This document shows positions 1-6,664 of a DNA stretch of 13,017 bases, piece after piece. This DNA is from Alphaproteobacteria bacterium MarineAlpha11_Bin1 (GTDB taxonomy: Bacteria; Pseudomonadota; Alphaproteobacteria; MPNO01; UBA830), in assembly GCA_002937455.1 (NCBI GenBank), contig PTJZ01000018.1, forward strand, positions 1-13,017, written 5' to 3'. How positions within the stretch are numbered: position 1 is the first letter of the stretch; the number at the start of each line of letters is the position of its first letter. The notes beneath the pieces are model-generated. The model did no database searches, was not told the origin of the DNA, and was given only the letters and a program-made list of their open reading frames with translations. The position numbers and the translations under genes are program-made.

Positions 1-210
1 TCGACCTCTTTCATCGTCTTATGCCCGGTGATTGCCATTATCTGATGAGTCGTACATCCGATCTCGGCTAGGCGTCCGGCGGCTGCTTTTCGTAAGCCGT
101 GAATCGTGCAGTTATCCGGAAGACCGGCTTCCTTGCAGAACTTCTTAAACCGATTTCCGAACGACGTCGCTATGCCTCTTTTATACTGGCCCCGAAAAGA
201 ATACCCTGAA
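1..210 (-). pseudogene. Tyrosine recombinase (phage-type integrase), C-terminal fragment, cut by window edge
   Basis: Read on the minus strand, this segment encodes the catalytic C-terminal part of a site-specific tyrosine recombinase. The stretch FGNRFKKFCKEAGL is followed by the conserved box II TIHGLRKAAAGRLAE (HxxR) and then QIMAITGHKT, the GH box that precedes the catalytic tyrosine. The tyrosine itself would lie beyond the left edge. Reading upstream (to the right), the frame stays open to an in-frame stop at 288-290, just before the permease start codon. Similarity fades above about position 200, and no N-terminal DNA-binding domain or credible start is present. The gene therefore appears to have lost its N-terminal half and is probably a remnant of an integrated element. 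The motif reading is direct; the loss of function is inferred. An intact start further right is excluded by the stop. Confidence 0.75.
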
Positions 211-290
211 AAGGCTCCCGTCATGTCAGAACTTTGCGGTAGCCCCGGCGATAATTGTTCTTTCGTCGAGAAACGTCGATAAACGCTCTA

Positions 291-1028
291 ATGGATTTCA
301 CCCTCTTCACCTTCGCATGCGCCTCGTTTTTCTTTGCGGCCTTTTCCAAGGGCATTATCGGTATAGGGTTTGCCACCACGTGTCTGCCTATCATTACTCT
401 TGGCATGGGGCTGGAGGTCGCGCTGCCTTTGGTGCTGGTACCGTCGGTTGCTAGTAACATAATCGTTCAGATAGAGGTCGGCCATTTTCGTGAATCCGTC
501 CGGCGGTTCTGGCCCATGGTGGTCGCGGCTATGATCGGCGTCGTGATCGGCCTCGGGCTGCTGATCTGGATGGAGGCACGCGCCGCCGGGGCAGCCCTCG
601 GGATTGTACTGCTAGTTTATGGTCTGTTCGCGTTGAAAACGCCCAATATGTCTCTGCCGCCGCACCTTGAAAAACCGCTCGGACCCGTCACCGGTATGGC
701 CACGGGCGTAATCAACGGTCTGACCGGCTCGCAGTTAATGCCGTTATTGCCCTATCTGATGGCGCTGAATCTCGATCGCGATCACTTCGTTCAGGCTATC
801 AATTGTTCATTCACCGCATCGAGCATCGTGATGGCTATCGGGCTATCGAAGATCGGTCTAATGAATATGGAAACCGCGATTATTTCCACCATCGGGATTA
901 TACCGGTGTGGATCGGCCTGAAGTTTGGCGGCTATATCCGCCACCGGCTATCGCCGGAGATTTTCCGCAAACTGGTGATATACATGCTGATGGCGTCGGG
1001 CGTGTTATTATTGGCCCGGGCGTTTTAG
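291..1028 (+). CDS. TSUP-family (TauE/SafE-like) membrane permease
   Basis: A polytopic inner-membrane protein of 245 residues from ATG 291, the usual length for the TSUP (TauE/SafE) family. Members export or import sulfite, sulfoacetate and other sulfur- or carbon-containing anions. The N-terminal repeat has the family-like FSKGIIGIGFATTCLPI segment (about 18-35), and the second repeat carries GVINGLTGSQLMPLLPYL (about 139-156). About eight hydrophobic helices can be drawn, at roughly 4-17, 21-35, 39-60, 73-93, 99-114, 131-150, 158-202 and 217-244. An in-frame TTG at 255 would add 12 polar residues. I prefer ATG 291 because the protein then begins directly with the first helix, although neither start has a strong ribosome-binding site. 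The gene sits between a recombinase fragment and a broken nuclease gene, so it may be cargo of the decayed element. The substrate cannot be read from sequence. Confidence 0.85.
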   Translation: MDFTLFTFACASFFFAAFSKGIIGIGFATTCLPIITLGMGLEVALPLVLVPSVASNIIVQIEVGHFRESVRRFWPMVVAAMIGVVIGLGLLIWMEARAAGAALGIVLLVYGLFALKTPNMSLPPHLEKPLGPVTGMATGVINGLTGSQLMPLLPYLMALNLDRDHFVQAINCSFTASSIVMAIGLSKIGLMNMETAIISTIGIIPVWIGLKFGGYIRHRLSPEIFRKLVIYMLMASGVLLLARAF

Positions 1029-1151
1029 TCATGGGTTCTCGGTCACTTCCCAAGTGGCGAAACGGTATCTTCACCGATGGAGTTTTGTCCTGAGGTCGCA
1101 AACGATGGTTTTCTTGCACCGCGATTAGATTACTTAGCCGGCGTTTTTAAG

Positions 1152-1468
1152 ATGGTAATTTCAAGCGCTTCCGGCAGCAGCAAGGGCAAATATGCGAGAC
1201 GATCCTTTGCGACTATCTCCTACGGCGTGGCTTTTGGATTTTCCGCCCTCCGGCGGCTCAGGGTCCGGTCGACGTTATCGCTATAAACGAGCACGGGGAG
1301 ATGTTTTTATTCGACGCGAAGCAAGAGTCGAAACGGGTTATTCCCGGACGTAAAAAATCCGACCGGATTTATCGCGTTCGGTCAGACCTTCAAAAGCTGC
1401 TCGATTGTCGGATTGCTTACGTCGATATCGATACCCGAGACATCTATATCGTCCCTCCGATCGACTAA
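1152..1468 (+). pseudogene. Small PD-(D/E)XK nuclease-like protein, frameshifted
   Basis: From ATG 1152 the first frame reads MVISSASGSSKGKYA. The reading then continues naturally in the next frame from about 1196 (ETILCDYLLRRGFW...) to the stop at 1466-1468. One base appears to be missing near 1195. Restored, the product would be about 105 residues. It shows the core of a PD-(D/E)XK nuclease fold: a helix with Glu16, then GPVDV with Asp41, and a strand with FDAK giving Asp55-x-Lys57. A basic segment and a C-terminal VDIDTRDIYIVPP strand follow. Small proteins of this kind are common in phages and integrated elements and resemble Holliday-junction or recombination nucleases. The motif and the frame break are seen directly; the exact activity is not known. 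A sequencing error is an alternative to true inactivation. Confidence 0.6.
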
Positions 1469-1566
1469 AATCTTCCACATCGAAATGATGCCCTATGATG
1501 CGCGGTGAGGGCTTTAAGAGCATCAGATCACTGGTAAGATATTGAAAACAAACGAAAAGAAAGTGA

Positions 1567-1582
1567 CCGCCCCTGGGCACCA
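1567..1582 (+). other. Probable attachment-site copy of a tRNA-Phe 3' end
   Basis: The 16 bases CCGCCCCTGGGCACCA match the end of the T-arm, the 3' acceptor strand, the discriminator and CCA of alphaproteobacterial tRNA-Phe as I recall it (acceptor 5' strand GCCCAGG). They are followed by ACTTTTTC, the kind of T-run that ends a tRNA transcript. The bases before them do not form a T-loop or any tRNA body, so this is only the tail of a tRNA. Tyrosine recombinases often integrate into tRNA 3' ends and leave such a copy at the far end of the element. With the recombinase fragment at the left edge, this reads as the right boundary of an old element. No second copy is visible in the window. Confidence 0.45.
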
Positions 1583-1595
1583 ACTTTTTCCCTGA

Positions 1596-1737
1596 TTACT
1601 GCCGCTTTTGGGACTTTAGAGAGACTACTTCAGCGGTCAGTGCGGTTGAGTTCAACGATTTTTCAACGCTTTCATTGCCATTTTGTTCTTTAAAAGACAC
1701 TGAACTGTCCAAAAACTGCCGAACCGTTTTAGGCGAA
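1596..1737 (-). pseudogene. Coding-like C-terminal scrap, unidentified
   Basis: On the minus strand an open frame of about 46 codons, from just after an in-frame stop near 1740 to the stop at 1596-1598, reads like the tail of a protein. It contains KTVRQFLDSSVSFKEQNG and then AEVVSLKSQKRQ. It has no start codon near its beginning except an internal GTG. I do not recognise it; the tail is loosely reminiscent of the extreme C-termini of chemotaxis receptors, but that is not an assignment. It lies immediately beyond the att-like site and could belong to the chromosomal flank that existed before the element inserted. It may also be chance. The rest of the 1469-1895 gap shows nothing I can support. 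Confidence 0.2.
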
Positions 1738-1895
1738 TTTTTTTATATATCGGACTAAAAATGGTATAGCTGAGAAATGACAAGTTTTATGTAATGGGTC
1801 TCTTTTTAACTTACTTGAAATAACTCAATAGCTCGAAGTCAACTATGACCAAATATATCGTCCGGCCAACAATATTCTAACTACCTGATATAACG

Positions 1896-3020
1896 ATGAG
1901 CAAAAAATACTCAGCGAAGCTGTTGGCACATGGTTCTGAGCCTGTACCTCAAGTTTCAGACGAAACCCATATACTGCTGCATATGATGAAGATTACGGAG
2001 AATGCCGACATATTACTTCGACCAACGAATTATTGGTCAAACTACAGAAATAGGTTTTTGAGGGAGTTGCGGAAAAAGGGGCTAAAAGATTTTAGACGGC
2101 GCAAGGATAGCGTACTCGAGTCATTTGGTGCCGTTGATTTGGACCCTTACCCGTCTTTTACCGTTCGGCTACCGAGGGGGGGAGGGTTGATCGGTCGATG
2201 GATGACAAGATCGATTGATAAATTGCCAGCACTTTCACTGAATTTGAGAGGGGTGGGAAAAGAGTCCTTTGTGAGGTACGGGTATTGGCAGACGAAGAGG
2301 GCATTCTCCGAAAAAGGCATAGATATTGGCCCGTGCCAGACTGACCGAATAGGTAACCCAGCGGATGTATATGAGATCGATGGGTCGTTATGGTCGCTAG
2401 CGCAATTGCGAGATTGCACCACTTACCTTGGCTTTGTCGGCGAGGCCTTGATACCAAATGATGCGATTATTTGTGAACTCGGCCCCGGGCTTGGGCGGAC
2501 CGCTGGGATTATGGCTTCATACTACCCTGAACAAACCATTATTTTATTTGACATTCCTCCTCAACTTTACGTTTTAAATCAATATTTAAAAAAACGATTT
2601 GGCAATCGAGTTGTGCCCTATGAGGAGGCAATTACTATAGCTGTGGATGGCCAAACATCCATCCCTGAAGAATTTCGAACAAAAATTATTGTACTTCCGA
2701 CAGCATCGATGCCGCAGTGGTCTAATATAAAAATCGATTTGTTTTGGAATAGCGCTTCATTTCAGGAGATGGAGACCGAGGCGGTAGAAAATTACCTGAG
2801 TTTAGTGCGAAAAATGCAACCTGAGGTAATTTTCATATCAGCCTCGCCTGGTGGCAATTTTATAGGTGACGTGGGTCGCGGGGCTGGAAATAAGAAGATC
2901 CAACCGAATGACTTGTATTTAGATTGCCTTAAACACGATTACAGTTTGAAAACTGAGAAAATTACAGACGTTTTGTTCAAAACACCGGGGACGAAAACTT
3001 ACATCTTTAAGCGCTTGTAA
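1896..3020 (+). CDS. Putative sugar O-methyltransferase (SAM-dependent)
   Basis: A 374-residue soluble protein resembling the 'putative sugar O-methyltransferase' family found in polysaccharide and O-antigen loci. The SAM-binding motif I is clear at about 191-202 (IICELGPGLGRT), after a predicted helical N-terminal region, with the acidic strand end LFDIPPQLY at about 217-225. A second family hallmark is DLFWNSASFQEM at about 281-292, where related proteins carry a similar N-x-x-SFQEM segment. The C-terminal third holds strand-like VIFISASPGG. ATG 1896 is the first start in the frame and gives the usual length, though no good ribosome-binding site precedes it. No glycosyltransferase or other glycan gene is intact beside it, so it is an orphan here. 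The methyl acceptor is unknown. Confidence 0.78.
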   Translation: MSKKYSAKLLAHGSEPVPQVSDETHILLHMMKITENADILLRPTNYWSNYRNRFLRELRKKGLKDFRRRKDSVLESFGAVDLDPYPSFTVRLPRGGGLIGRWMTRSIDKLPALSLNLRGVGKESFVRYGYWQTKRAFSEKGIDIGPCQTDRIGNPADVYEIDGSLWSLAQLRDCTTYLGFVGEALIPNDAIICELGPGLGRTAGIMASYYPEQTIILFDIPPQLYVLNQYLKKRFGNRVVPYEEAITIAVDGQTSIPEEFRTKIIVLPTASMPQWSNIKIDLFWNSASFQEMETEAVENYLSLVRKMQPEVIFISASPGGNFIGDVGRGAGNKKIQPNDLYLDCLKHDYSLKTEKITDVLFKTPGTKTYIFKRL

Positions 3021-3028
3021 TTACTTTT

Positions 3029-3165
3029 TTAAAAACGCCAGCTTAAAAGCCTACTCGCCGTGCGAGCAAAATCGTGTTTGCTGACCCAAGGCAAAAACTC
3101 CATCGGTAGCAATACGGTTTCGGGTTTCGTGACATCAATACGCGGAGGGTCATTTATCGATTAAT
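3029..3165 (-). pseudogene. Coding-like C-terminal remnant, unidentified
   Basis: On the minus strand a run of about 45 codons is open from just after an in-frame stop near 3166 to the stop at 3029-3031. It includes RIDVTKPETVLLPMEFLPW and ends KHDFARTASRLLSWRF. The composition (proline, tryptophan and arginine placement) looks like the tail of a real enzyme, and there is no start codon at its head, so it is best read as a truncated remnant. It converges on the methyltransferase gene with only 8 bases between the stops. I do not recognise the family. Confidence 0.25.
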
Positions 3166-3177
3166 TAATCAATAAAT
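3152..3177. repeat. 26-base AT-rich inverted repeat
   Basis: A near-perfect palindrome centred on ATTAAT: 13-base arms that pair with a single mismatch (3158 against 3171). It lies between the methyltransferase gene and the downstream end of the minus-strand DUF411 gene. Dyads of this size can be regulator binding sites, but no start codon lies just downstream on either strand. It may be a simple AT-rich symmetry. Confidence 0.35.
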
Positions 3178-3431
3178 AAGCATCCCTTTTTAAATCAGTA
3201 TAAGGGCGGTTTTGTTTTTGTATGTGGCTGTTTAGCGAAAATAATTGAAACTTAATCTTTAGATGCACCACTCCTGAGTATCATTCTTTAACGTAATTAA
3301 TAGGTTTGTTTCTTGTTTTCCGATTTTGGTGGAATGTTCTGAACCGAACGGAAATTAAAAAGCAATTAATATCTGAAAAATATACAAATCCGGGCCCGCC
3401 CGCCCCCCACACCGCGGAACTAATATCGGTC

Positions 3432-3896
3432 TCAGTATCGAGCAAAAATTCTCTGGCCACCTTTATGAAAAAGAACCACTTCATATGGGTCGTTTCGATC
3501 ACCTTGTTCCATTCCAGGCGAGCCAATCGGCATACCGGGTACAGCAAGTCCTATGGCTTTCGGTTTTTGCGTTAGGAGACGCCGGATATCCCTTACAGGA
3601 ACATGTCCCTCAATAACGTAATTACCAATTATGCCTGTGTGACAGGACTGAAGTTGTCGAGGCACTTGCAACGTTTTTTTTATTTTTTGTAAAGACTTGA
3701 GGTTTTTCACGTCTAATCTGATGCCAGACTTTTCCAAGTGATTCACCCAATCTGCACAGCATCCGCATGTTGGTGATTTAAAGACCATTCCTCGGTATTC
3801 GGCAGCTAGGGCATGCCGCAACCCGAACACGGGTAGCGATGGCATCAGACCAGACAATATCAAAACTGTTGCTTCTCGACGCAATATATTACTCAC
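3432..3896 (-). CDS. DUF411 exported metal-binding protein
   Basis: A 154-residue DUF411 protein (Pfam PF04214), a family often found with copper-resistance genes and thought to bind metal in the periplasm. An N-terminal signal (about 1-32, hydrophobic core VLILSGLMPSLPVFG, ending HALAA) includes an Arg-Arg pair at 6-7 that could suit Tat export. The mature part carries the family signatures in order: SPTCGCCADWV (Cys44, Cys46, Cys47), SCHTG (84-88), YVIEGHVP (93-100) and GLAVPGMPIGSPGMEQG (116-132). The start is GTG 3896 (minus), chosen because AAAGGA stands 9 bases before it and because it gives a complete signal sequence. No copper ATPase, multicopper oxidase or CopZ lies nearby. Family membership is firm; copper binding is inference from the family. 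Confidence 0.9.
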   Translation of the reverse strand: MSNILRREATVLILSGLMPSLPVFGLRHALAAEYRGMVFKSPTCGCCADWVNHLEKSGIRLDVKNLKSLQKIKKTLQVPRQLQSCHTGIIGNYVIEGHVPVRDIRRLLTQKPKAIGLAVPGMPIGSPGMEQGDRNDPYEVVLFHKGGQRIFARY

Positions 3897-4176
3897 GTTT
3901 GGGCATCCTTTATCAATTAATGAAGATGTTTACAGGCATATGTAAAATACTTTGGCAAAATATTAATATTCCCTATATACGGAAATTCTACTATTGTCGG
4001 ATGGCCTATGTTTTTATCGATACTTCAGACATTTATAACGTCTCGCTGATCGATAAAACCTTTCATAATGACTTAACTCTCTATGACTCTCTATGTCCTT
4101 TACGAAAGTATCGGGTGACTCGTAACTTACTGAAAAAAAAGAATTTCCGACCTTGTGTGTAACCTATTTCAAATTT
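3897..4176. other. Gap with an inverted repeat, no supportable gene
   Basis: This AT-rich stretch lies upstream of the DUF411 gene, whose promoter should be here on the minus strand, although no clear -10/-35 pair stands out. A perfect 10-base inverted repeat (TTTTATCGAT at 4012-4021, ATCGATAAAA at 4049-4058) is separated by 27 bases. A short tandem CTCTATGACT/CTCTATGTCC occurs near 4080-4097. The plus-strand open frame from 3839 to 4162 overlaps the DUF411 start, has no recognisable features and is probably not a gene. Confidence 0.4.
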
Positions 4177-4365
4177 ACGAGCCAAGCTGAAGTGATTTAC
4201 GAGCTGAAGCTAATGCTTAAGGCGAAGTCGAAGGTCGGGCCGACACTTTTACTGTCGGTGTTCGGCGAAGAGCGATCCGTTACCGGATTTAAGAAGACTG
4301 CGGGTTGACACGATCGATACCGAATTTATCGGCTTCGCAAAACGCTGAATGATGTGGAAAAATAA
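4177..4365 (+). pseudogene. Decayed tyrosine recombinase C-terminal remnant
   Basis: On the plus strand one frame reads YELKLMLKAKSKVGPTLLLS, then VFGEERSVTGF, KKTAG, a stop (TGA 4306-4308), then HDRYRIYRLRKTLNDVEK and a stop at 4363-4365. In alphaproteobacterial integrases the same order occurs as 'FLVT-FGKPFSV-GFGNWFR---AGL--YTIHGLRKTLG'. Relative to that, a few residues after GF are missing, a stop sits just after the AG, and the box II histidine has become tyrosine (YRLRK for HGLRK), while the arginine is kept. These defects mean it cannot be functional. It is a different subtype from the recombinase fragment at 1-210 (RLRKTL here, HGLRKAAA there) and lies on the opposite strand. The resemblance is short, so an alternative explanation is possible. 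Confidence 0.45.
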
Positions 4366-4434
4366 CGGCATTTTATTACGTGGAGCCTAACTCCATGAAA
4401 CAAGTTAGCACAGAAATAGCGGCGGAGACCTATT

Positions 4435-5613
4435 ATGAAGCTCAGCATTGACCGCATTCTTACCACGCATGTGGGCAGCCTGCCGCGCAGTTCAGTGCTG
4501 AATGATCTGCTGCTGAAACAAGAACAGGGCGAGGATATCGACGAAAACAACCTTGCGCAGATCGCGGCCAAGGATGTTGACCGTGTGGTGCGAGGTCAGG
4601 TCGACGCCGGGTGCGATGTGATCAATGATGGGGAACAGCCGCGGGTCGGGTTTCAGACCTACGTACCGCGACGTATGACTGGTTTTGACGGTGAGTCTAA
4701 TCGCCCGCCGGTACCAGATTTCATCAAATTTCCGCTATATGCTGAGCTGGTCCGGTCACGCGGCGTACGAAAAGCGAAGATCGATTCGGCTCCCGAGGCC
4801 GTCGCCGAGGTAAAATACGGCGATCTCTCGGAGGCGCGGGAAGAAGCGGCGATGTTCGCGTCCGCGCTGGAAAATGCATCGGCGAATGTCAGGGAAACAT
4901 TCATGACCGCCGCATCCCCGGGCGTTATTGCGGTGACCATGCTGAACCAGCATTACGACCGGTACGAGGATTACGTTTACGCCCTCGCTCGCGAAATGAA
5001 GACGGAGTATGAGTTCGTCGTCGGTGAAGGACACGTACTGCAGTTGGACTGTCCTGATCTCGCAATGGAACGTGGCCGTTTGTTTGCTGATCGGCCTCTG
5101 GCGGCGTTTCGCGATGCAGTCGCCCTGCATATCGATGCGATCAACATGGCTATTGCGGATATTTCACCTGACCGCGTCCGTCTACATTGCTGTTGGGGAA
5201 ACTGGGACGGGCCGCATGTCGACGATGTAGACTTGGCCGAAATCCTGCCCCTGCTATACGAGGCAAAGGTCGGTGCGCTCAGCCTGCCGCTAGCCAATCC
5301 ACGACACCAGCACGAATATTCGGTGATCAAGCAGACCCCGCCACCGGATCACATGATACTAATACCCGGGGTGATTGACCCGACAACGAATGTTGTGGAA
5401 CACCCGGAAGTCGTCGCCAACCGCATCGCCGAGGCGATCAACGCTGTGGGCGATCGGGAGCGCGTACTGGCCGGCACCGATTGCGGTTTCGGTACCTTCG
5501 CGGGCAGCGATATGGTGGCGGGCGACGTGGTCTGGGCGAAACTGGAAACGCTGACCGAGGGTGCGCGGCTGGCGTCAGAGCGGGCGTGGGTGGGCGGAGC
5601 CAGTGGCAACTAA
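4435..5613 (+). CDS. Cobalamin-independent methionine synthase II-like (MetE C-terminal domain) protein
   Basis: A 392-residue protein matching the stand-alone MetE C-terminal domain (PF01717) type, a zinc-dependent TIM barrel that transfers alkyl groups to or from thiols; relatives include YxjG/YxjH-like methyltransferases and epoxyalkane:coenzyme M transferases. Seen in order are LTTHVGSLPR (9-18) at the N-terminus, DVINDGEQPR (61-70), LHCCWGNWDGPH (250-261) with His251 and Cys253 as likely zinc ligands, LPLANPRHQHE (284-294) with a possible acidic ligand, PGVIDPTTNVVE (311-322) and LAGTDCGFGT (345-354) with Cys350 as the last zinc ligand. ATG 4435 has GGAG about 9 bases upstream. The gene is GC-richer than its surroundings and stands alone. 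It lacks the MetE N-terminal domain, so true methionine synthesis with folate is not assured; the methyl donor and acceptor are unknown. Confidence 0.9.
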   Translation: MKLSIDRILTTHVGSLPRSSVLNDLLLKQEQGEDIDENNLAQIAAKDVDRVVRGQVDAGCDVINDGEQPRVGFQTYVPRRMTGFDGESNRPPVPDFIKFPLYAELVRSRGVRKAKIDSAPEAVAEVKYGDLSEAREEAAMFASALENASANVRETFMTAASPGVIAVTMLNQHYDRYEDYVYALAREMKTEYEFVVGEGHVLQLDCPDLAMERGRLFADRPLAAFRDAVALHIDAINMAIADISPDRVRLHCCWGNWDGPHVDDVDLAEILPLLYEAKVGALSLPLANPRHQHEYSVIKQTPPPDHMILIPGVIDPTTNVVEHPEVVANRIAEAINAVGDRERVLAGTDCGFGTFAGSDMVAGDVVWAKLETLTEGARLASERAWVGGASGN

Positions 5614-5638
5614 GCCGGGAAGGGGTGTAGAGATTCTA

Positions 5639-6124
5639 TTAACCTCCAGCGCGGAAAAGCCCGGCAATTTTTCCACCCGCGAGCAGATAAAGTCCTGCCA
5701 GGACAAAGCAGATGCCTACGATACGGCCAAAATCGGCGACTACCGGTTTGAATAACGCCGGGAACGTCCCGGCAAGTACTACCGATAGAAAAAACACCAG
5801 CATGCTGGAAGTGGCGTACATGACGGGAGGCAAGCCGGGGTTTGGGGCGAGCCCAATTGCCTGAAACAGAGAACCGTTGGCCAGCGCTCCGAAAACCGCG
5901 CCGATTAAAAGTATAATCGCTAATACCGGCGATTGCGGTAAAATCTCTCCACTTCGGCCGCTGAGCGAGAGATATACAACAATACTGATTGCGGTAGCAC
6001 CAAAATACCAAGCCAGAAACACGAGCGGATCGACTCCGAAACGGAACTTCATAAAAGGTATCGCTATAAATGACGGCACTATACAAAGCGTCGCCAGAAT
6101 GGATTTGGTGAACCAGACTTCCAT
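5639..6124 (-). CDS. Small five-helix DMT/EamA-like membrane protein
   Basis: A 161-residue integral membrane protein, the size of a single EamA-like (drug/metabolite transporter superfamily) repeat rather than the usual ten-helix double repeat. About five helices can be drawn at 7-25, 31-53, 65-91, 98-118 and 132-150. The segment FGALANGSLFQAIGLAPNPG leading into PVMYATSSMLVFFLSVVLAG resembles the last helices of EamA repeats, where a short helix hairpin precedes a long helix. ATG 6124 is well supported, with AGGAG ending about 6 bases before it. It converges on the MetE-like gene with 25 bases between the stop codons. Single-repeat members may pair as dimers; the substrate is unknown. I am confident of a membrane protein and less so of the exact family. 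Confidence 0.75.
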   Translation of the reverse strand: MEVWFTKSILATLCIVPSFIAIPFMKFRFGVDPLVFLAWYFGATAISIVVYLSLSGRSGEILPQSPVLAIILLIGAVFGALANGSLFQAIGLAPNPGLPPVMYATSSMLVFFLSVVLAGTFPALFKPVVADFGRIVGICFVLAGLYLLAGGKIAGLFRAGG

Positions 6125-6303
6125 TTCACTCTCCTATGGAATATGTGGCGAGAGTGTTTCAGGACTGGTGCCGATTGTCACCTGCGTGAGCTAATTTTTC
6201 GACATCCGCCAACGCGACTCGTTTGCGGGATTATGCCTTCGTATAATGCTGTACTTACCTGTAGATCTGGGGACAAGGAGTTCGACACCCCCCCAACCAC
6301 AGA

Positions 6304-6664
6304 TCAGTGAATACTGCGGTGCAGGATTTTGACGGTGAGACCGGTGTCGTAGCTCGGGCCTTCGGCGGCCAGTGCTACCGCACCCGGAAATATGGAGCGG
6401 ACACTAGGCCCCTGCATTCCAGGCCTTCCGGGCGGCCTCGTTTTTCAAACCTGTGGCATCTGCACTCATCACCGCGGCGTCGCCGCAATGAAAGTGATTG
6501 CCATGTGGCTGAGGTAGATTGTTGATCAATCCCTCGCTAAAATTTCGTTGTGGGTGGAGGTTTCGGGAAAATGTGCAAGCTGCTGCAGGATCGTCAGCGT
6601 TTTACACTGTAGGGTGTTGAGTTTGAGCGGTTTTTTCTTTGGGAGGCATGCGTTTTGAGGACAT
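6304..6664 (-). pseudogene. Broken gene of an uncharacterised alphaproteobacterial family
   Basis: On the minus strand, pieces of one protein lie in order across three frame breaks. ATG 6664 gives MSSKRMPPKEK, and the frame is lost in an A6 run at 6631-6636. The next piece is PLKLNTLQCKTLTILQQLAHFPE, which ends at a stop (6526-6528). A third frame gives NNLPQPHGNHFHCGDAAVM and SADATGLKNEAARKAWNAGA up to a stop at 6404-6406. A one-base shift then gives VRSIFPGAVALAAEGPSYDT and GLTVKILHRSIH, to a stop at 6304-6306. The restored product would be about 120 residues. I recall intact relatives in alphaproteobacteria reading like 'PLKLN-LQLKTLTLLQ---PHGDHFHVG---RDATGL-NEAVW-ALERKGL', of unknown function. 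The ordered pieces make chance unlikely, and three breaks argue against sequencing error alone. Confidence 0.6.

Noticed and set aside
3184..3220. CCCTT/AAGGG stem followed by a T-rich run, resembling a plus-strand terminator
   Set aside because: The 5-bp stem has a long loop, the T-run is interrupted, and it lies more than 160 bases after the methyltransferase stop.
3839..4162. Plus-strand open frame of 107 codons
   Set aside because: It overlaps the start of the well-supported DUF411 gene, has no ribosome-binding site and matches no family I recognise.
4659..5330. Several long open frames on both strands inside the MetE-like gene
   Set aside because: They are shadows of a GC-rich coding gene with clear family motifs in its own frame.
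6320..6416. A possible structured RNA with TGCAGG/CCTGCA and GTAGC/GCTAC stems, with a GGATTTTGACGG reminiscent of tmRNA
   Set aside because: The same bases are explained by the minus-strand pseudogene, and no tmRNA tag or acceptor end is present.
6421..6445. GC stem AGGCC/GGCCT followed by five Ts, resembling a terminator on the plus strand
   Set aside because: It lies inside the broken minus-strand gene (codons of NEAARKAWN), which explains its GC-rich content.
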